Below, one piece after another: positions 1 to 13,079 of a stretch of DNA of 64,000 nt; position 1 is the stretch's first letter; each line of letters opens with the position of its first letter. Location of the stretch: assembly GCA_026545765.1 (NCBI GenBank), contig JAIFAC010000440.1, positions 1 to 64,000 on the forward strand, read 5' to 3'. Below the pieces are notes generated by a model. It was not told the origin of the DNA and searched no databases. It saw nothing but the letters and a program-made list of their open reading frames with translations. The DNA comes from Plantago major. Lineage: Eukaryota; Streptophyta; Magnoliopsida; Lamiales; Plantaginaceae. The position numbers and the translations under genes were made by a program.

Positions 1-3000
1 GTTTCAAAGTTTTCCCGAGATTGTTGTGCACCTCGACTAATTCTTGAAGTTCTTTTCTTCAAATTGTTCCTCTTCTAACCAGCCTCCTCGCCCTTTTCTA
101 TCATCGAGCTCTTCAAGCGGCCTTAGGATGGCGTCATTTAAAGACATCATGGTCGGCTTCATTCAATGTCAGATTAGCATTGTTACAATCCTCATCCCCA
201 CTGCACTTAGGTCTTTCTCTCGAGAGAGAGCGTCAGGTCGCTCATGCTGAAAGCAGCAACAAAGGCTTCATCTCTTCATGGATTTTAGTACCAGATTCGG
301 CAACTAAAGGTCTTTCGAAGTTCTAAAAGACACCGCTCCTTGCACGGTGCTCTTCACTTCTTGAACTACTTGGTGCGTAGGAATATATGAGGAGCAAGTA
401 GGGCCTTTTGCAATACCGAGGATAAGTCTCTATCTTCCGCTTCAAGAATCGTCAAAGGGTTTCAAAGATCACCGCCATAATCTTTTCTCGGATTGTTTGC
501 AGATTGACAATCTTCTTCGCTTTCCATCAAGTGTGCCGCCTTCCGAGAAGATGTAGATATCTTTCCGATGCAATGCAGATCATGTTTTCATCATCATTGT
601 CATCCATTGATCTATTTCAAGAATGTGACAACAATGGCATTCTTCAAATTTCTTTGCTCATCTAGGAGTGCCAATTCTTCGCATTAGCTTCTTCTCGAGC
701 TTTTGATTTTGCTTCCTTTTCATCAACAAGAGCTTGAGTCTCAATGTTGATTCTCTTCTCTTCTTCCAATACCTTCTCGAGTTGTTCAATCCTAAACTCA
801 AATTTAAATTTCTTCTATGGCATCATTGTGTTCAGCTTGTCGGGTATCTTGATGAGACTTGGGATGTGATGATGATGGAGCTTTCGAGCAATTGAGGAGT
901 AGCCTTTTCTCCACTCTCTTTGCTAGCTCAATCCAAATTTTCTCCAGTCAGATCATCATTCGACTATCATCATCATCACTCTTGTTCTTTGTTTCTGGTT
1001 TGGAGGTTCTTGATAATCATTTTCGCCCATCTCCTCGCTATCTTCCGAAACAAAGTGATCACATTTGGGAATGTAATCATCCTCCCATTAACTTCTTCTT
1101 GTTCAAGAGGATAAGTAGTGAGCTTGTCGAAAGGTGATGGGTAACCATCCGCCTTGGTTTGAGCATCCGCACTTGAAATCGCTTATAGTCTTCGTATACT
1201 TCATGAATGAAGTCTTCATGCATTAGAGTGGCAAATGAGTAGGACTGTAGGGAACAATGCATGGATATAATCCTCCGAGATTTAGGGCAATTACTCTTTT
1301 CGGGACATCGACATCGCTACTTCAAAGGTCACCTTTCGAAGTTTTTGCCATCAGATGAAGCACTTGAGATGTTTTAAGGTGTGCTTCGAAGGCCTTGAGT
1401 AAATCAACTGCACTAGACTTTGAGCCCGAAGAAAGTGTTCAAGTTAGTTTTGTTCAAACCACTTGTGTTAGTATTTCAGGTGCAAAAGTGAGCTCGAGCA
1501 TACCCGGTAGAAACACTAGCTCATCTCGCTTGGATTTTACTTGCTTGGGCACGAGGCCTCAGATACTTTGGTGTGAGGAGAAGTTTTATCCTCATCAACC
1601 TTTCTTTCTCGCTGAACTCGAGAGTTAAAATCAAACATGTTTAGAAACTTTTAAGTAAAAGATAGTGGAAAAGTGCTTTCTCAGACTTCACTTACTTTCA
1701 AGTGAGGAAGCTCAAGAGATGTTCCTCGTAACTGGGGTTTCGCACCTTTTCGCAGACATCGCTTTTGTTCGCCAGCTTTAGTTTCTTTTGAGGAGATGAC
1801 ACAACTGCTTTCTCCATCCAATTGTTCTTCCGACCGAGTTTATAAGAACAAACATAAGAGATTTTAGTGGGTTTTCCAGCATTCGCTGAATAAGACTATT
1901 ATCATTACTTACCTTCTCAATGAAGGCTCAAGAAGTGCTTCCTCGTAAAGCTTTTCAGCCGAATCTCTAGTTTTGGGGTGCCGGTTCCACCACCACTACT
2001 TCCTCGCTTGGAGCCTAAGAAGAGGCATTAAGAATATTAGAACATAAGAGCAATTTTAGTCGCTTATTTTTGTTCAGAGATAACTTTACTACTGGGGATG
2101 TGCTCTTCTTATGTTCCGAGGTTGGAGGAACCTCTTCGATTCAAGGTGGGCAAGTTTTCTTCCCCGAAAGTGTGTCTCCAAGTCGGGCCTATAACAAATA
2201 CCTTATGAGTAACAAGTTAACATACAATTATGTCGACATGTTAGATACAAACCATCTTTGTTAATTCCGAAAAGAGTTAGGCTGATCATTGATCTCATGA
2301 ACTTGTGGTGATTCCACAAATCTCTCCGTGCTCATTATTGATCTCCTCAGTGATCATTCTCGAGTCTCCAACTCAGCTTGATCTCTTCAGAGTTGAGCTT
2401 TCTCTGCAGTTGAGGAACCTGCTCAAGAACAGGTTTTCAAAGAATATTAAGGTCGGTATTGTGAATGTGGAAGCAATGGCAACATCTTCCATCATTCTAT
2501 CTTCCTCACCCAGCCTTCTTCTTCCTCACGTAGGGGCTCTTGTCTTTTCTAAAGAGCTGAGCTTGAAGCCCTCCATGGGTCTCATACTCAACCTTTCGAG
2601 TACTTTTGCAAGTAGTTCATCATCCTCGTAATCACTATTCTCAGGTCAAAAGTGCACTCCATCTATGATATTTCTATCATCTCCGGACCTTGTTCCGTAG
2701 GTTGTGCCTCTTGTATGATTAGGGGCTCGGAGGATCTCTTGCTATGAGTCCTCTTCTTCGCAATTCGAGGTTTAGCTTCGCTTGCTCGTAGACCTCCTCA
2801 CCTTGTCAGGCGCTTTTCTTCTTCTTCTCGCTTCTCGAAGTGCCTCGCAGTTAAGTTTCCTTTTCTTCAAAAGCGTGGTTCGAAAAGGAGTTGGTGATCG
2901 ATTTCGCCTCTCTCGAGAGTGATTCCTATTGTTTCAGAATGTAACAGAGACCAAAGTGCATATCGCCTTTGGCTCAAGAAGGCCATTGATGATTTTGGGC

Positions 3001-3730
3001 TCAAAATCCTCAATATGTCCAAGTAATTTTTGAAGGCATTTCCAATTGAAGTGGGTTTCGCCTTCATTCTTCTTTGTTCAAAAGATGCATCATCAACCAT
3101 CTATCCATGTTTATCTGGTCTACTCCACCTTTGTCGCCATAAAAGCAACGACTGCATTAAGAGCTAAAGTACTCAAATTGCTTCGAGATGACTAGTTCGA
3201 TGGCCTTCAACAAAGTCTCCGGCAACCTTTTGCATTTTCTAACCGGATTGCTTCAAATAGCTCTTCGACGCCTGAATCATGGAAGCATCCTTGATGTTGA
3301 TGTCTTCAAATGTTCTCGATTTTTCAATCTAATATCTTGCGTAAAGTCTTGCAATCTAGAACAATTTTTGTCTCGACTTCAACATGTATTTTTTCTTCTT
3401 CATCATTCACAACTTTTGTGAAGATTTTGGAGTTGTTATAGAACTCCAAAGACATCTAGGTGGATAGTCCACCGGTGCGCAGAGAAGCTGTAGATATGGG
3501 ACTTCTTCAAGATTCCCAATATCAGCTTTTCTTTCCGGTTTTGAAGATATAATCGCCGGTACATATCTCTTTACTAGAAAGGCTCCCCAATTCATTTTGT
3601 GTTTAGGTTCCAAATTAATGGGGTAACTTTCCTGTATATGCTTATTCAACACCTTAAGTTCCTTTCTCCTCGCTTTCAGCAGAGCAGAGGATGTTGCCTC
3701 AGGGTTCTCGTGGTCATCGCCTCGTGCCAT
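1..3730 (-). pseudogene. Extra ORF downstream of pol in the SIRE element (env-like position)
   Basis: Starting at an ATG at 3,730 on the minus strand, a 107-residue open segment opens with MARGDDHENPEATSS and ends near 3,407. Further open pieces (for example 3,100-2,867) continue to the window edge in changing frames. The region lies between RNase H and the missing 3' LTR, where SIRE/Maximus elements carry their additional, often called envelope-like, ORF. I see no signal peptide or clear membrane segment. The segment near 3,000 resembles a globular plant-transposon domain more than an envelope. The function is not known. The frame is broken many times and the bottom 1 kb is CTTC-rich without a clear frame. 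Confidence 0.4.
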
Positions 3731-4639
3731 CTCTTATATAGAGTTGAGAGTGAGTGTTTTTCAGATGAATATTGCACAATTAATCGAGATTAGTCTATCT
3801 TTCGTATGACTAAGCACGAGAAGTCGAGTTTTGCGTAAATCTTGAGAGATTTTGCTATTTTGATGCAAGTTTGAAAATTTCGAATTGGTAAAAGTGTTTG
3901 TCTTTGCCCAAATCCTATATATATAGCATAAAATGTACATAGATACAACATACATATAGTCAATATGAATGCGGTTCTTGCATCCGTGAGCGTGGTACGC
4001 CCTTTGTACTTCATTAAATGCGAGGGCCATGTCCGCATTTCTCAATGTATATTACTTGCTTTGTTTTAATCTCACCCGCTGAGATCAAATGTTTATTCAT
4101 CAAGGGCTTATATTGAATATCTTGTGATGATATCAATCAACAAATGGTAATGTGTCACTTGATGGATTTTTATGCTACATCCATCAGGTCACTTAGTAAA
4201 GAGTAGGAACACTTAATCGCTTCGAGCTTATCATTCTAGTGTCAAGTCCTTATCTATATATTGTTTATCATCAAAATGGTAAAAATACAAGACAAAGGCA
4301 CATGTTTGACTTTAACTTATACCTTTTGGGCTTTGTGTGTCCATTTCTCTTTATGACTACACGTTTCTCGAAATCAAGTGTCGAAGCTTCATTGTTTGAA
4401 TGTATTGACCCACTCAGAAGTAAGTTCTAGTTTTATTTACTTATTATGTGTACCGACCTTTGCCTTCTCGATACCCATTCCAAAATATTTTGCCTTTTGA
4501 GTGTTGCTACCAAACCTTTGCATCACTTCTTATCAATTTGGCTTCGAGAACCCGCTCTCGTGAGGCCTACTCACTTATTCAGTTTTTAGAGATTCAGACA
4601 ATTTTTCAGTCCTTAGGCGCTCCATTAATCCAAGATTAT

Positions 4640-7600
4640 GTCTTAAGGTCAAGAACCGCTTTGTAAGGGCTTAGTGAAGATATCTACAAGTCGTCTTCGT
4701 ACAATCTTCAGTATCTCTATATCGCCTTTCTCAACATGGTCTCTCATGAAGTGGTGTCTAACATCAATGTGCTTTGTTCGCATGGAACTTGGGTTCGTGT
4801 GATTGCAATAGCACTTGTGTTATCACGTAAATGGGAGTTTTCTTCATCGAGTCCATAGTCTCGAGTTGTTGCTGAATCCACGTAATTTGTGTCGCAACAA
4901 CTAGCATCAATATATTCACCTCTGGTAGAAGTTGCAATTGAGTTTTGTTTCTTGCTAAACCATGAGATAAGTCTAGTTCCCGTAAACCCAAGTTCCCGAG
5001 GTACTTTTCCTATCAAGCATTGATCCAAAGATAATCAGATCCGAGTAACTAGCCAAACTCAATCCACTTTCTTTAGGATACCACAATCCTACATCTATCA
5101 CTTTCACATACTTTAATATTTTTATAGCAAGTTGTAGAGGTGATTGCATCGATTTGTTTGAAATCTAGCACACATTTCAACCGTGATATTGAATATCGTG
5201 TCCGCTATAAAGAAGGTAGAGTAGTGAACCTATCAATTTCCTATACTTGTGTTCATCAACACTTTATCCGATTCAAGATAGGTCATCTTCGTTCCTATGC
5301 TCATAGGTATCTTAGCATTCTTTCGTAGGCTTAAGATTGAACTTTGTGAGCATGTCTTTGCATACTTTGTCCGACTAATGAATATTCCATCATCGAGTTG
5401 CTTGACTTGCAATCCTAGGAAATAGTTCAATTCTCCCATCATGCTCATCTCGAACTTACTTTTCATGAGATTTGCAAAGTCATCACAAAGTTGCTTGTCC
5501 TTAGATCCAAATATGATGTCATCAACATATACTTGAACTAAGAGCGCTTCCCATCATGACTTAAGGTAAATAAAATTTTATCAACTTCACCTTTCTGAAA
5601 CCACTTTCCGTAGGTATTTGGCCAAAGTGTCATACCATGCTCGAGCCTGCTTTCAAATTCATATAGAGCTTTCAGAAGTTTGTAGACCATTCTACTTTCC
5701 GAGGAAACTTCAAAACCGTGGTTGTTCAACATAGACTTCCTCAAAGAAGTTCACCATTCAAGAATGCACTTTTACATCCATCCGATAAACTTTAAAGTCT
5801 TTATGAGTCAGAAGGCCGTAAAGAGTCTTATCACATCCAACTGCAACTGCATATGACTCATCAAAATCTAAACCTTCACCGGGTGAATCCTCAACCAACC
5901 TTGCTTTGTTTCCGTTATTTCACCAGATTCATTCATCTTGTTTCTCGAAACCCACTTAGTTCCAATCACAGATATTCCTTCTACCAATGGAACTGGTTTC
6001 CAGACGTTGTTTCTTTCAAACTGATGCTACTCTTCTTGCATGGCTGAGAGCCAGTCGGGGTCTCTTACGGCGTCTTCGATAGTGTGTGGTTCAATGTTTG
6101 AGATAAAACATCCAAAGAGAGAGTTAGCATTTTCACTATTGCTTCCTAGTCCTAACACCTCGATTGATCGTCCAATCACGCCTTTTGCGTGATGATCCTC
6201 GATCCATCTCATCACGGGTTTAGCTAGTGGTCAAGATCTATGTGATCCTAATGTGAATCACTATGATTACGACTTGATACTTCTTCAAGATTCGTGACAT
6301 TTTGCACCTCAAGGGCGGTGAATGTCCGACACTTGCTCGCAGAGAGCTTTCGACATGCCCGCCGATGTGTCATTTCAGAGTTAGCTCTGATGAACATCTT
6401 CGCCTATTTCGAATTCTCATAGGAAATTCTTCATCATGTCCGAGAATCATCTCGTCATATTGCATTTCATGCTTTTCTTCGTAGTCATCCTCCCTTTCCA
6501 CAATGATGTTTTTCCTTCGAGAGTTCCTCTTCGTAATCCTTTATCATTAGTTCCTCGAACCTTTCTCGAGTTCATCGAAGGGTGTTTTCGCTTCCTTCAT
6601 AGAATACAACATGAACCGATTCTTCAATCTTCTTTGTTCTTTTGTTGTAAACTCTATATGCTTTGCTATTCATAGAATAACCAACAAACACACACCTTCA
6701 TCTGCCTTTGGTCGAAATGTTCTTAGATACTCTTTTCCATTGTTAAGAAGAAAACATCTACAACCAAATACTTTTAGATGTTTGATATTAGGGGGTCTAC
6801 CAACCCAGAGTTCATAAGGGGTCTTGTCATGATGTTTGTTTATCAAACATCTGCTCGAGTGTAGATGTCGTGTTTACAACAACCAATAAACTTCACTTAT
6901 TTCGTCGCCAGCATTGTCCTTCGCTTTTTTAATGGTTCTATTTTTCCTTTCTCGCAACACCATTTTGTTGTGGTGTTCATACAGGAAAGTTGGTGTTGTA
7001 AACCTTGTCGGTATAAAACTCCTTTATGTATCGTTGGCAAACCCAAGACTACGGTCTGCTCGATCAGATACCTTGTCATTTTTCATGACTTCAAGCTTAT
7101 TCAAAGAAGTTTGGTATTCCACCCTAGCATCGATTTGTGCCGTAAAGATAACCCAAGTGAATCTTGAGAAGTCATCTACAACAACAAGACCATACTTCTT
7201 TTCTCGCATAACTAGTTACGTATGATTCAAAAGATCCATGTGTAATAGTTTCATGGTCTAACACTAGAGTGTCTCGATTTTGACTTGAAAGAGATCTTAG
7301 ATTGTTTCCCATCCGACAAAGTAATGATACCATCCTTTCGAAAGATGTTTTGGGAAGGCCAACCACTAACTCTTTGGCAAGTTTGTTCAGAGTTTTGAAA
7401 TTCAAGTGACTCATTCTTTTGTGTCATAACTAGTGCTCTTCTGTGTGACCTGATTGACTCACCATGAGACATTCTTCAGTTGTGGCAGATGCCCAGACGG
7501 CAACATAAAGACTGCCTTTCCGCCGAGCAACCAAGACCGCCTCGCTTGACTCATTGTCAATAAGTTTGCAATACTTTGCTTTGAATTTCACAAGAACTCG

Positions 7601-8080
7601 TTCTCGCAAACCGGCTCATGCTAAATATATTATATTTCAAACCCTTAACATGTAATACGCCGCTGATAGTTAATGATCCTAATTTGACGCTGCTAAATCC
7701 CGAGAGGATTTAATTCTCCTCCAAAGAACTGATGTCCGGTCCATTGTTGCAAGCTTTGTAATCGACCAGATTTGCTTTGTCTCCTATCATGTGCTTTCGC
7801 ATCCACTATCAAACAGCCATCGAGCCTTAGTCCAAGAGGCGCTCGCACAAAACAGAAATGAGTTAGGTTCTTGCTTCGTAGATAGAACCATTTAGACTAA
7901 ATATTCTTCCAAGAGAATCCACATTTTAGTGAATTTCGGGAGTTTGTTTTGTCTAACTTGATCGTAAGGAGATGCAATAAAATTAGTAATTTTGATCTCA
8001 ATTTTCCTTCTTGTGGTGTTTCTAGGTGTTCCTTTTGGTGCTTTCGACCTGTGGTTTCTAGGATTGCTTTTCAAAGAACT
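4640..8080 (-). pseudogene. SIRE-type pol remnant (protease, integrase, RT, RNase H)
   Basis: In minus-strand order: a protease active-site motif LFDSGC near 7,805-7,825; the GAG-pre-integrase segment 'MSHLNFKTLNKLAKELVVGLP' region at 7,414-7,340; an integrase core fragment with VVVDDFSRFTWV at about 7,190-7,150; reverse transcriptase from about 6,215, with the YVDD catalytic box at 5,518-5,529 followed by GELNYFLGLQVKQ; RNase H with ISWFSKKQNSIATST and GEYI motifs around 4,960-4,900; and the closing motif DIFTKPL at about 4,664-4,684. The catalytic boxes survive, but at least six frame changes separate them. It is a dead copy of a typical Copia polyprotein. Confidence 0.8.
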
Positions 8081-8120
8081 TAGCCTTCCGCCGTGTTCCT
8101 TCTAGCTCGCATTCAGCTTT

Positions 8121-10355
8121 TCAAAGGCTTGAGATTTCTTCCACTTCGCCTATCACACGTAATATCAGCCTTGCGCCATTGTTCTTGTCCTTCCTTATAT
8201 TGTTCAGAAGAACTTTTCTAATAGCATGATAGCCAATGCCATTTCGAACACCTTTGGCTTTCTGAATACGTTCTTTAGAAGCCTTACTAGTTTCTGCACC
8301 ATCTTTATTTTCATAAATGGTACAAGAGAGAATTTGCCTATTCCAAAGAATTCTTCCTTTCCTAGTAATATAGCAATGTGGATGGTTACATGTCTGAGGG
8401 TTGTGTTTCTTTTCAGAAACCTCATCCACAAGTTTCTTGTGAACTTGTTGTTCTTTCAAAGGTTGAGTTGCTATTCCTTTTCCTTTGTCAACCCCTAGCT
8501 TTCTGACCAATGCTATAGTGGTTGAAGAACCATTCTGTTGACTTTTTACAAAGGTCAACCTTTCATCACTCTTCTTCAGAGGAGATGAATTACTCAATTG
8601 TTCATCGAGTCCAAGTCCACCTTTCTCGTAGGGATCTCGATAGGATTGAACCTCAAGAGAGTGTCACTAGCTTGTATAAGATTGAAGGATAGCTCTTTCT
8701 TTCTTAGTTCTTCATTCTCGTAAAGCTTCATCATTTTCTTAGTAAGTTCATCCAAGGCTAGTTTGTGAGAATTTTCATTCTCATATATCCTAGATTTCGT
8801 AAAGGCTATTTCAGTTTTGTTCTCGATACTGATTAGCTTAGAAACCTCTTTTTCAAGAGTTTCTTTGCTTTCCTCTAGAATTCTGGTTTTGGATTGTGCT
8901 TCCAGAAATTCTTTCTCATAACGATCCAATTCACTCCTGATTAACTCCAGATCCTCAATTCCATCATCACTCTCATAGTACAGAAATTGTGAATTGTTAG
9001 TTACCTCATTAGCCATAAGACACATTTCAATGTTGGAGATGTCCGACCAAAGAATCTCAAAGAACTCCACACATTTCTTTCTTCTTAAGGTCAAGTCAAT
9101 TACATCGTGGTGATTCCACACAATTCGTGATGGTAGGTTCGAGTCATCCTAATCTCCATCTTCGTAATCATCTCAAAGTCTAGAGCATCAAGTTGAATTT
9201 GAATCTTCTTCCTTTCTTCACCAAGAATTAAGGCCCTTTGATTTCTCTTGAAATTTCTTCCCCTTCTTGTCAATTGCCTTGAACTTGTTTAAAGCAGACA
9301 ATCTCTCTTGAAGTGACCAGCTTTTAGAAGCAGATATCATTTCCTATTTCTCGGCCTTCAATACTAACACCTTTCCGAATGGGGTGTTCAGAGAGTTGTT
9401 CACTTGTATGTTCTCAGACCGATGATAGTTTGGGCTAAGATGCTTTTTCACTTTTCTTTAGCTTTTCTTTAGCTTTTCTTCTCTCAATCTTCGACTCACA
9501 AATTTCTTCACGTGTCTTATCGCAAGAGCATTTTCTTCAGATGCTTCTTTCGTATCCTTCTTTTCGTATGCCTTGAGAAACTAGAGCAACACTTTGCAAC
9601 TTTTCACCGCTTGTTCTCCGAGTTTCATAGTCTACATGAGAGCAAGATGAGAGAAGAGCTCCACCGAGTAATATTTCGCATCCCTCGATTGAAATAAAAG
9701 AACTTAGTGTTCCCAAACAGGATTGAGACTTCTCGACAATAGTCTTAATCTTTTCCTCGGGAGTATCTATCGCTTTCACCAAGTGCAACATATCACTCAT
9801 AAGTGTAGTAAATCAAATCAAGTTCTTCCAGAGTTTCAGGGGACCTTGTTTGAAGTTTTGGAACTTCAATTTAAGAACTTCAACTTGTTTTCTTTCGTTT
9901 TCTCGCCCGCATGATTTCTTCAATCAATCGCTGTGCAACTTTCGCCGCTTTAGCACCCTACGCTTACATCAGGATGTGCTCAGTGTCGATCCGATGATTA
10001 TATTACGAGCTCGACCATCCAATCAGGTCTCTTCGCATCTTCGTATGTCTAGAGCTCTCATTGCCTTCATATATAATGCTTCCACGAGCAACATGACCAC
10101 TATCACTAGCGCCCATGTCCTCGCCCATCTTCCTTGTCGAGGTTTTTCTTCCATCGACATCTCAAGAATTTGTTTGAGTTGTTCGATTTTGATAGGCCCT
10201 TCATTGATGATATAGATCATCTCATCACTAATGGCCTCCAGATGGAGCATCATGTTGTTCTTCCATTTCTCGAAGTTTTCGGGTTCGTAACGGAGCATCA
10301 CCTGAGACATAGCTGCACACTTAACACACAAATTATATAGTCCTCGAAGGGACAA
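8121..10355 (-). pseudogene. SIRE-type gag remnant
   Basis: The minus strand carries capsid-like fragments. One at 10,355-10,023 includes the motif YEPENFEKWKNNM, matching the 'F..W...M...L' start of Copia capsids. One at 9,800-9,537 is capsid-like. A 175-residue open segment at 9,121-8,594 has a 'CLMANE' motif followed by an acidic stretch and a long heptad-rich coiled coil (about residues 60-140). That is the usual C-terminal layout of SIRE gag, where CLMA-type motifs precede the coiled coil. Fragments lie in different frames with stops between them, so no single protein can be made. A Cys/His-containing segment around 8,400 is too degraded to call as a zinc knuckle. Confidence 0.65.
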
Positions 10356-10409
10356 AGTTCCTTCACCTATCTGGGATCTAGGTTCAGTGTAAGGCTTGTG
10401 AACCCCCGC

Positions 10410-10418
10410 CTGATACCA
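10410..10418 (-). other. Primer-binding site (tRNA-iMet type)
   Basis: The minus strand reads TGGTATCAG two bases after the LTR end. This is the standard initiator-methionine tRNA complement of plant Copia elements and fixes the LTR/interior boundary and the orientation. Confidence 0.8.
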
Positions 10419-10420
10419 CT

Positions 10421-11791
10421 TGTCGTCCGTATAACGGCAAAGTAAAAGACTAGGGGGGTGAATAACCTTTTAAAAATTTTGTCGATAAACAGCTTTCTAA
10501 ACCCGGGGTTTCGATACTTAAATTCGTAGCGAAGACTTTAAGATAGGTAAGTGCGTAAACAATAAGTAAGTGTGTGTGCTTATTCAAATGTAAATACGTA
10601 AAGGTAAATAACATGAAGTATAGTGGTAATCGGAGGTATGAATCCTCCAACTAATCCACTTCGGCCTTTCCGAGACCTAGAATTCACTAGAATGATAATC
10701 GAGTTCACCTTACAATAATCCTATTCTAAGATTCCTAAACAAATGGTTCCCAACCAAATGTTCCCCGAGTTATTCCCCATCTCCTAGAGCTAAGTACTTC
10801 CTCTACTCAGATAACCTCGAGTTATTCCCCGATTTCCCAAATCAAGTACTTCCTCTACTCCACGCCTCGAGGGTGTCAGTTATAAGGTTTGTCGAGAGGC
10901 TTTTCAGATAACTTTTCGCTTATGTTTTCAGAGAGCCTAATAGAACAAGACTACTTAATACACTTGTTCAAGGATGATACCGCTTCTTTATCGACCCAAG
11001 TAATTGGTGTCCGCTCGAGAATGAGCTTCGTAAGGGTATCGATAGTTCAACTCTTTCATTTAATAACAATATCTTGTTAAGGTTCGTGACAACTTAGAAC
11101 TACTAGTGATTCTTCAAGCAATGTAAAGCTTTCGTAAGGGTAGTAGAGTGCTTGAGAGAATACTTTGCTTGATGGTAAGTTTGCAAGATAGAGCTCTAAG
11201 GTGTGTTCTTCAAGCATCTAAGTGTGTGATATATATAGATAAATTTGAGAGGCGTCAATTGTATCCGTTTGCTTCTATCAAATTATATCCGCTTATATCT
11301 TGAACTATGTACTCGTAAGTCACTATCTCTTGTTTCGTAGAGGACTTGCTTTTGCAAAGATTTCCGGCCATGCATTTAATGCATAGTATCGTTTCATTGT
11401 CCTTTAGTCTCAACGGATACATGAGCCTTTCTGATGGCTTGCATGCTCCATACTCATGATGTCATATGTCCAGAATCATATTTCAAAAGTAAGTTAATAT
11501 ACTTAAGAAAAGATTAAGGACATAGTCTTTCTGAGTTAGACTAAACCTTTCAGGTCTTCATAAACTTTGTGCAATCTTCGCCTTCTAATCTTCGTAAAAG
11601 CTCCATTGCTAGGATTGATTTTCATGGTCTTCTTGAAATAAAATTACACTCGTAGACCTATAATCCTAATACAAGATTTACTAGACTAATCATACTCAAG
11701 ATTTCCTCTTTACAATGTTCAAGTGAACCAAGAGCACTTAATCACCTTCCGCTAAGATAAGAACATGTGATGAGTGATCAAAATACTAACA
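10421..11791 (-). repeat. 5' LTR of the SIRE-type element
   Basis: On the minus strand it starts TGTTAG at 11,791 and ends CGACA at 10,421, immediately followed by the primer-binding site, so both TG..CA ends are visible. Length is about 1,371 bp. It contains a direct duplication of about 50 bp (roughly 10,760-10,870, two copies of a block around CGAGTTATTCCCC and AAGTACTTCCTCTACTC). The five bases right of the LTR (11,792-11,796, GATAT) should be repeated beyond the left edge of the window as target duplication. Its partner LTR is not in the window, so divergence cannot be estimated. Confidence 0.8.
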
Positions 11792-11796
11792 GATAT

Positions 11797-13003
11797 TCCT
11801 AACACTTTATTTACAAAATCTCATAATTCCAGCTTTTTGCCTTACTTGTATATGTTGATGATAGAATTTTAGTGTAATGACTTATCCGAGATTTCATCCA
11901 CAAGGCTTCTTTAGATTCACAGCTTACTATTAAAGATCTTGAGAGCTTAAGTACATCTTAGATTAGAAATAGCTCGCAGATCAACGGATTAATGTTTGTC
12001 AACGCAAGTATGTTCTCGATTTGCTCAAAGATACATGTTATAACGCATCGAAACCTACTCTCACTCCAATGAAGGATGATGGTAATTTATTGAGAGATCC
12101 TCAAGCATACAGAAGGCTGGTAGGTAAAATGATATATTTAACCATTACTAGACCTGACTTAGCTTTTACATTGCAAATTCTCAGTCAATATATGAGCTGT
12201 CCTACTCATAAACATCTAGAAGAAGCTCATCATATATTAAGATACTTGAAGCAATCACCTGGTCAATGAGTGTTTTATTCATCAACCAACAATCTCAAAT
12301 TGAAAGGCTTCTCATAAAGGATCGGCATCTTCTTCGCATACAAGGAAAAGTACATCCGTTATGCTATATTTTGGGAGATTCCTTAATCTCATGGCAAACA
12401 AAGAAGCAAAGCACTGTGAGCAGATCCATTGCAGATGCATAGTATAGAGACATTGTTGTGGCTACTTGTAGTTCAAAGGCTCAAATATCTACTCAGTGAT
12501 CTTCTTATTCTTCACACAGCACCAACTCTACTATATGCTGACAGCTTATCTGCCTATCACATAATCCAGTTCAACGTCAGCGCACTAAACACATAGAGAT
12601 CGATTGCCACTTAATTCGTGATAAGATTATTCAAGGTGTTATTCAGTTGATTCACATCAACAACATGGATCAGATAGCAGATATGATGAACAAGCCTCTA
12701 CCCTTGCCATTGTTTACTCATTTTCTGCACAAGCTGGGAATAATGAATATTCATTCCCATCTTGAGGGGGGCTGTGAGAATATACATCAAGGAGATTCGA
12801 ATTCCTGACCTCATGAAAGACAAACTTGTACAATATGCTGAAGAGATTGTACTTATAGATATGAGGGATTACTGTTGTAACTTATGTTACATTACTTGTA
12901 CAAAGTAGTTAAAGTTGGTTAGAATATAGAGTTCTATAAATGAACAATCCTCTCGATAATTCACTCACTTTTCATTTCATGATTTCAATCAATATAAAAC
13001 TCA
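11797..13003 (+). mobile_element. Right end of an older Ty1/Copia element split by the SIRE insertion
   Basis: The plus strand resumes in the middle of a reverse transcriptase: a YVDD box near 11,855, then an 82-residue open stretch (12,021-12,269) with YRRLVGKMIYLTITRPDL and the RYLKQSPGQ motif. A degenerate RNase H follows, with SLISWQTKKQ-like and HIEIDCH motifs at about 12,380-12,610. A polypurine tract and a short 3' LTR close the element. The upstream half must lie left of the window, beyond the SIRE element. Short LTRs and this RNase H ending suggest an Ale/Retrofit-type Copia; that placement is tentative. Confidence 0.75.
12773..13003 (+). repeat. Probable 3' LTR of the split Copia element
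   Basis: A polypurine tract (TTGAGGGGGGC, 12,762-12,772) directly precedes TGTGAGAATATAC at 12,773, the expected PPT/LTR junction. A TATA-like TATAAATGAA lies near 12,932. The right end is not certain: I place it near 13,003 because AT-rich unrelated sequence follows, but the partner LTR is outside the window. Confidence 0.5.
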
Positions 13004-13079
13004 ATTATGTAGTTAAAACCACCTCCTGTTACGACGATGGAAAAAATTTTGTTGATAAATATTAACATAGTTAAATGTG

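Larger units (their letters stand above)
1..11791 (-). mobile_element. SIRE/Maximus-type Ty1/Copia LTR retrotransposon, partial
   Basis: Read on the minus strand the order is LTR (10,421-11,791), primer-binding site, gag, protease, integrase, reverse transcriptase, RNase H and then a further ORF that runs off the left edge. That order is Copia, and the extra ORF after pol plus an LTR of about 1.4 kb point to the SIRE/Maximus lineage. The minus-strand LTR begins TGTTAGTATTTTGATC, and its far end has the GGGGGGTGAATAA-like motif common in this lineage. All reading frames are broken by frameshifts and stops, so the copy is not autonomous. The second LTR must lie left of base 1. It sits inside another Copia element: the reverse transcriptase of the host element resumes at about 11,797. 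Confidence 0.85.

Noticed and set aside
1..4700. Many short plus-strand ORFs in the first 4.7 kb
   Set aside because: They lie opposite the SIRE element's minus-strand coding and 3' region and show no family resemblance.
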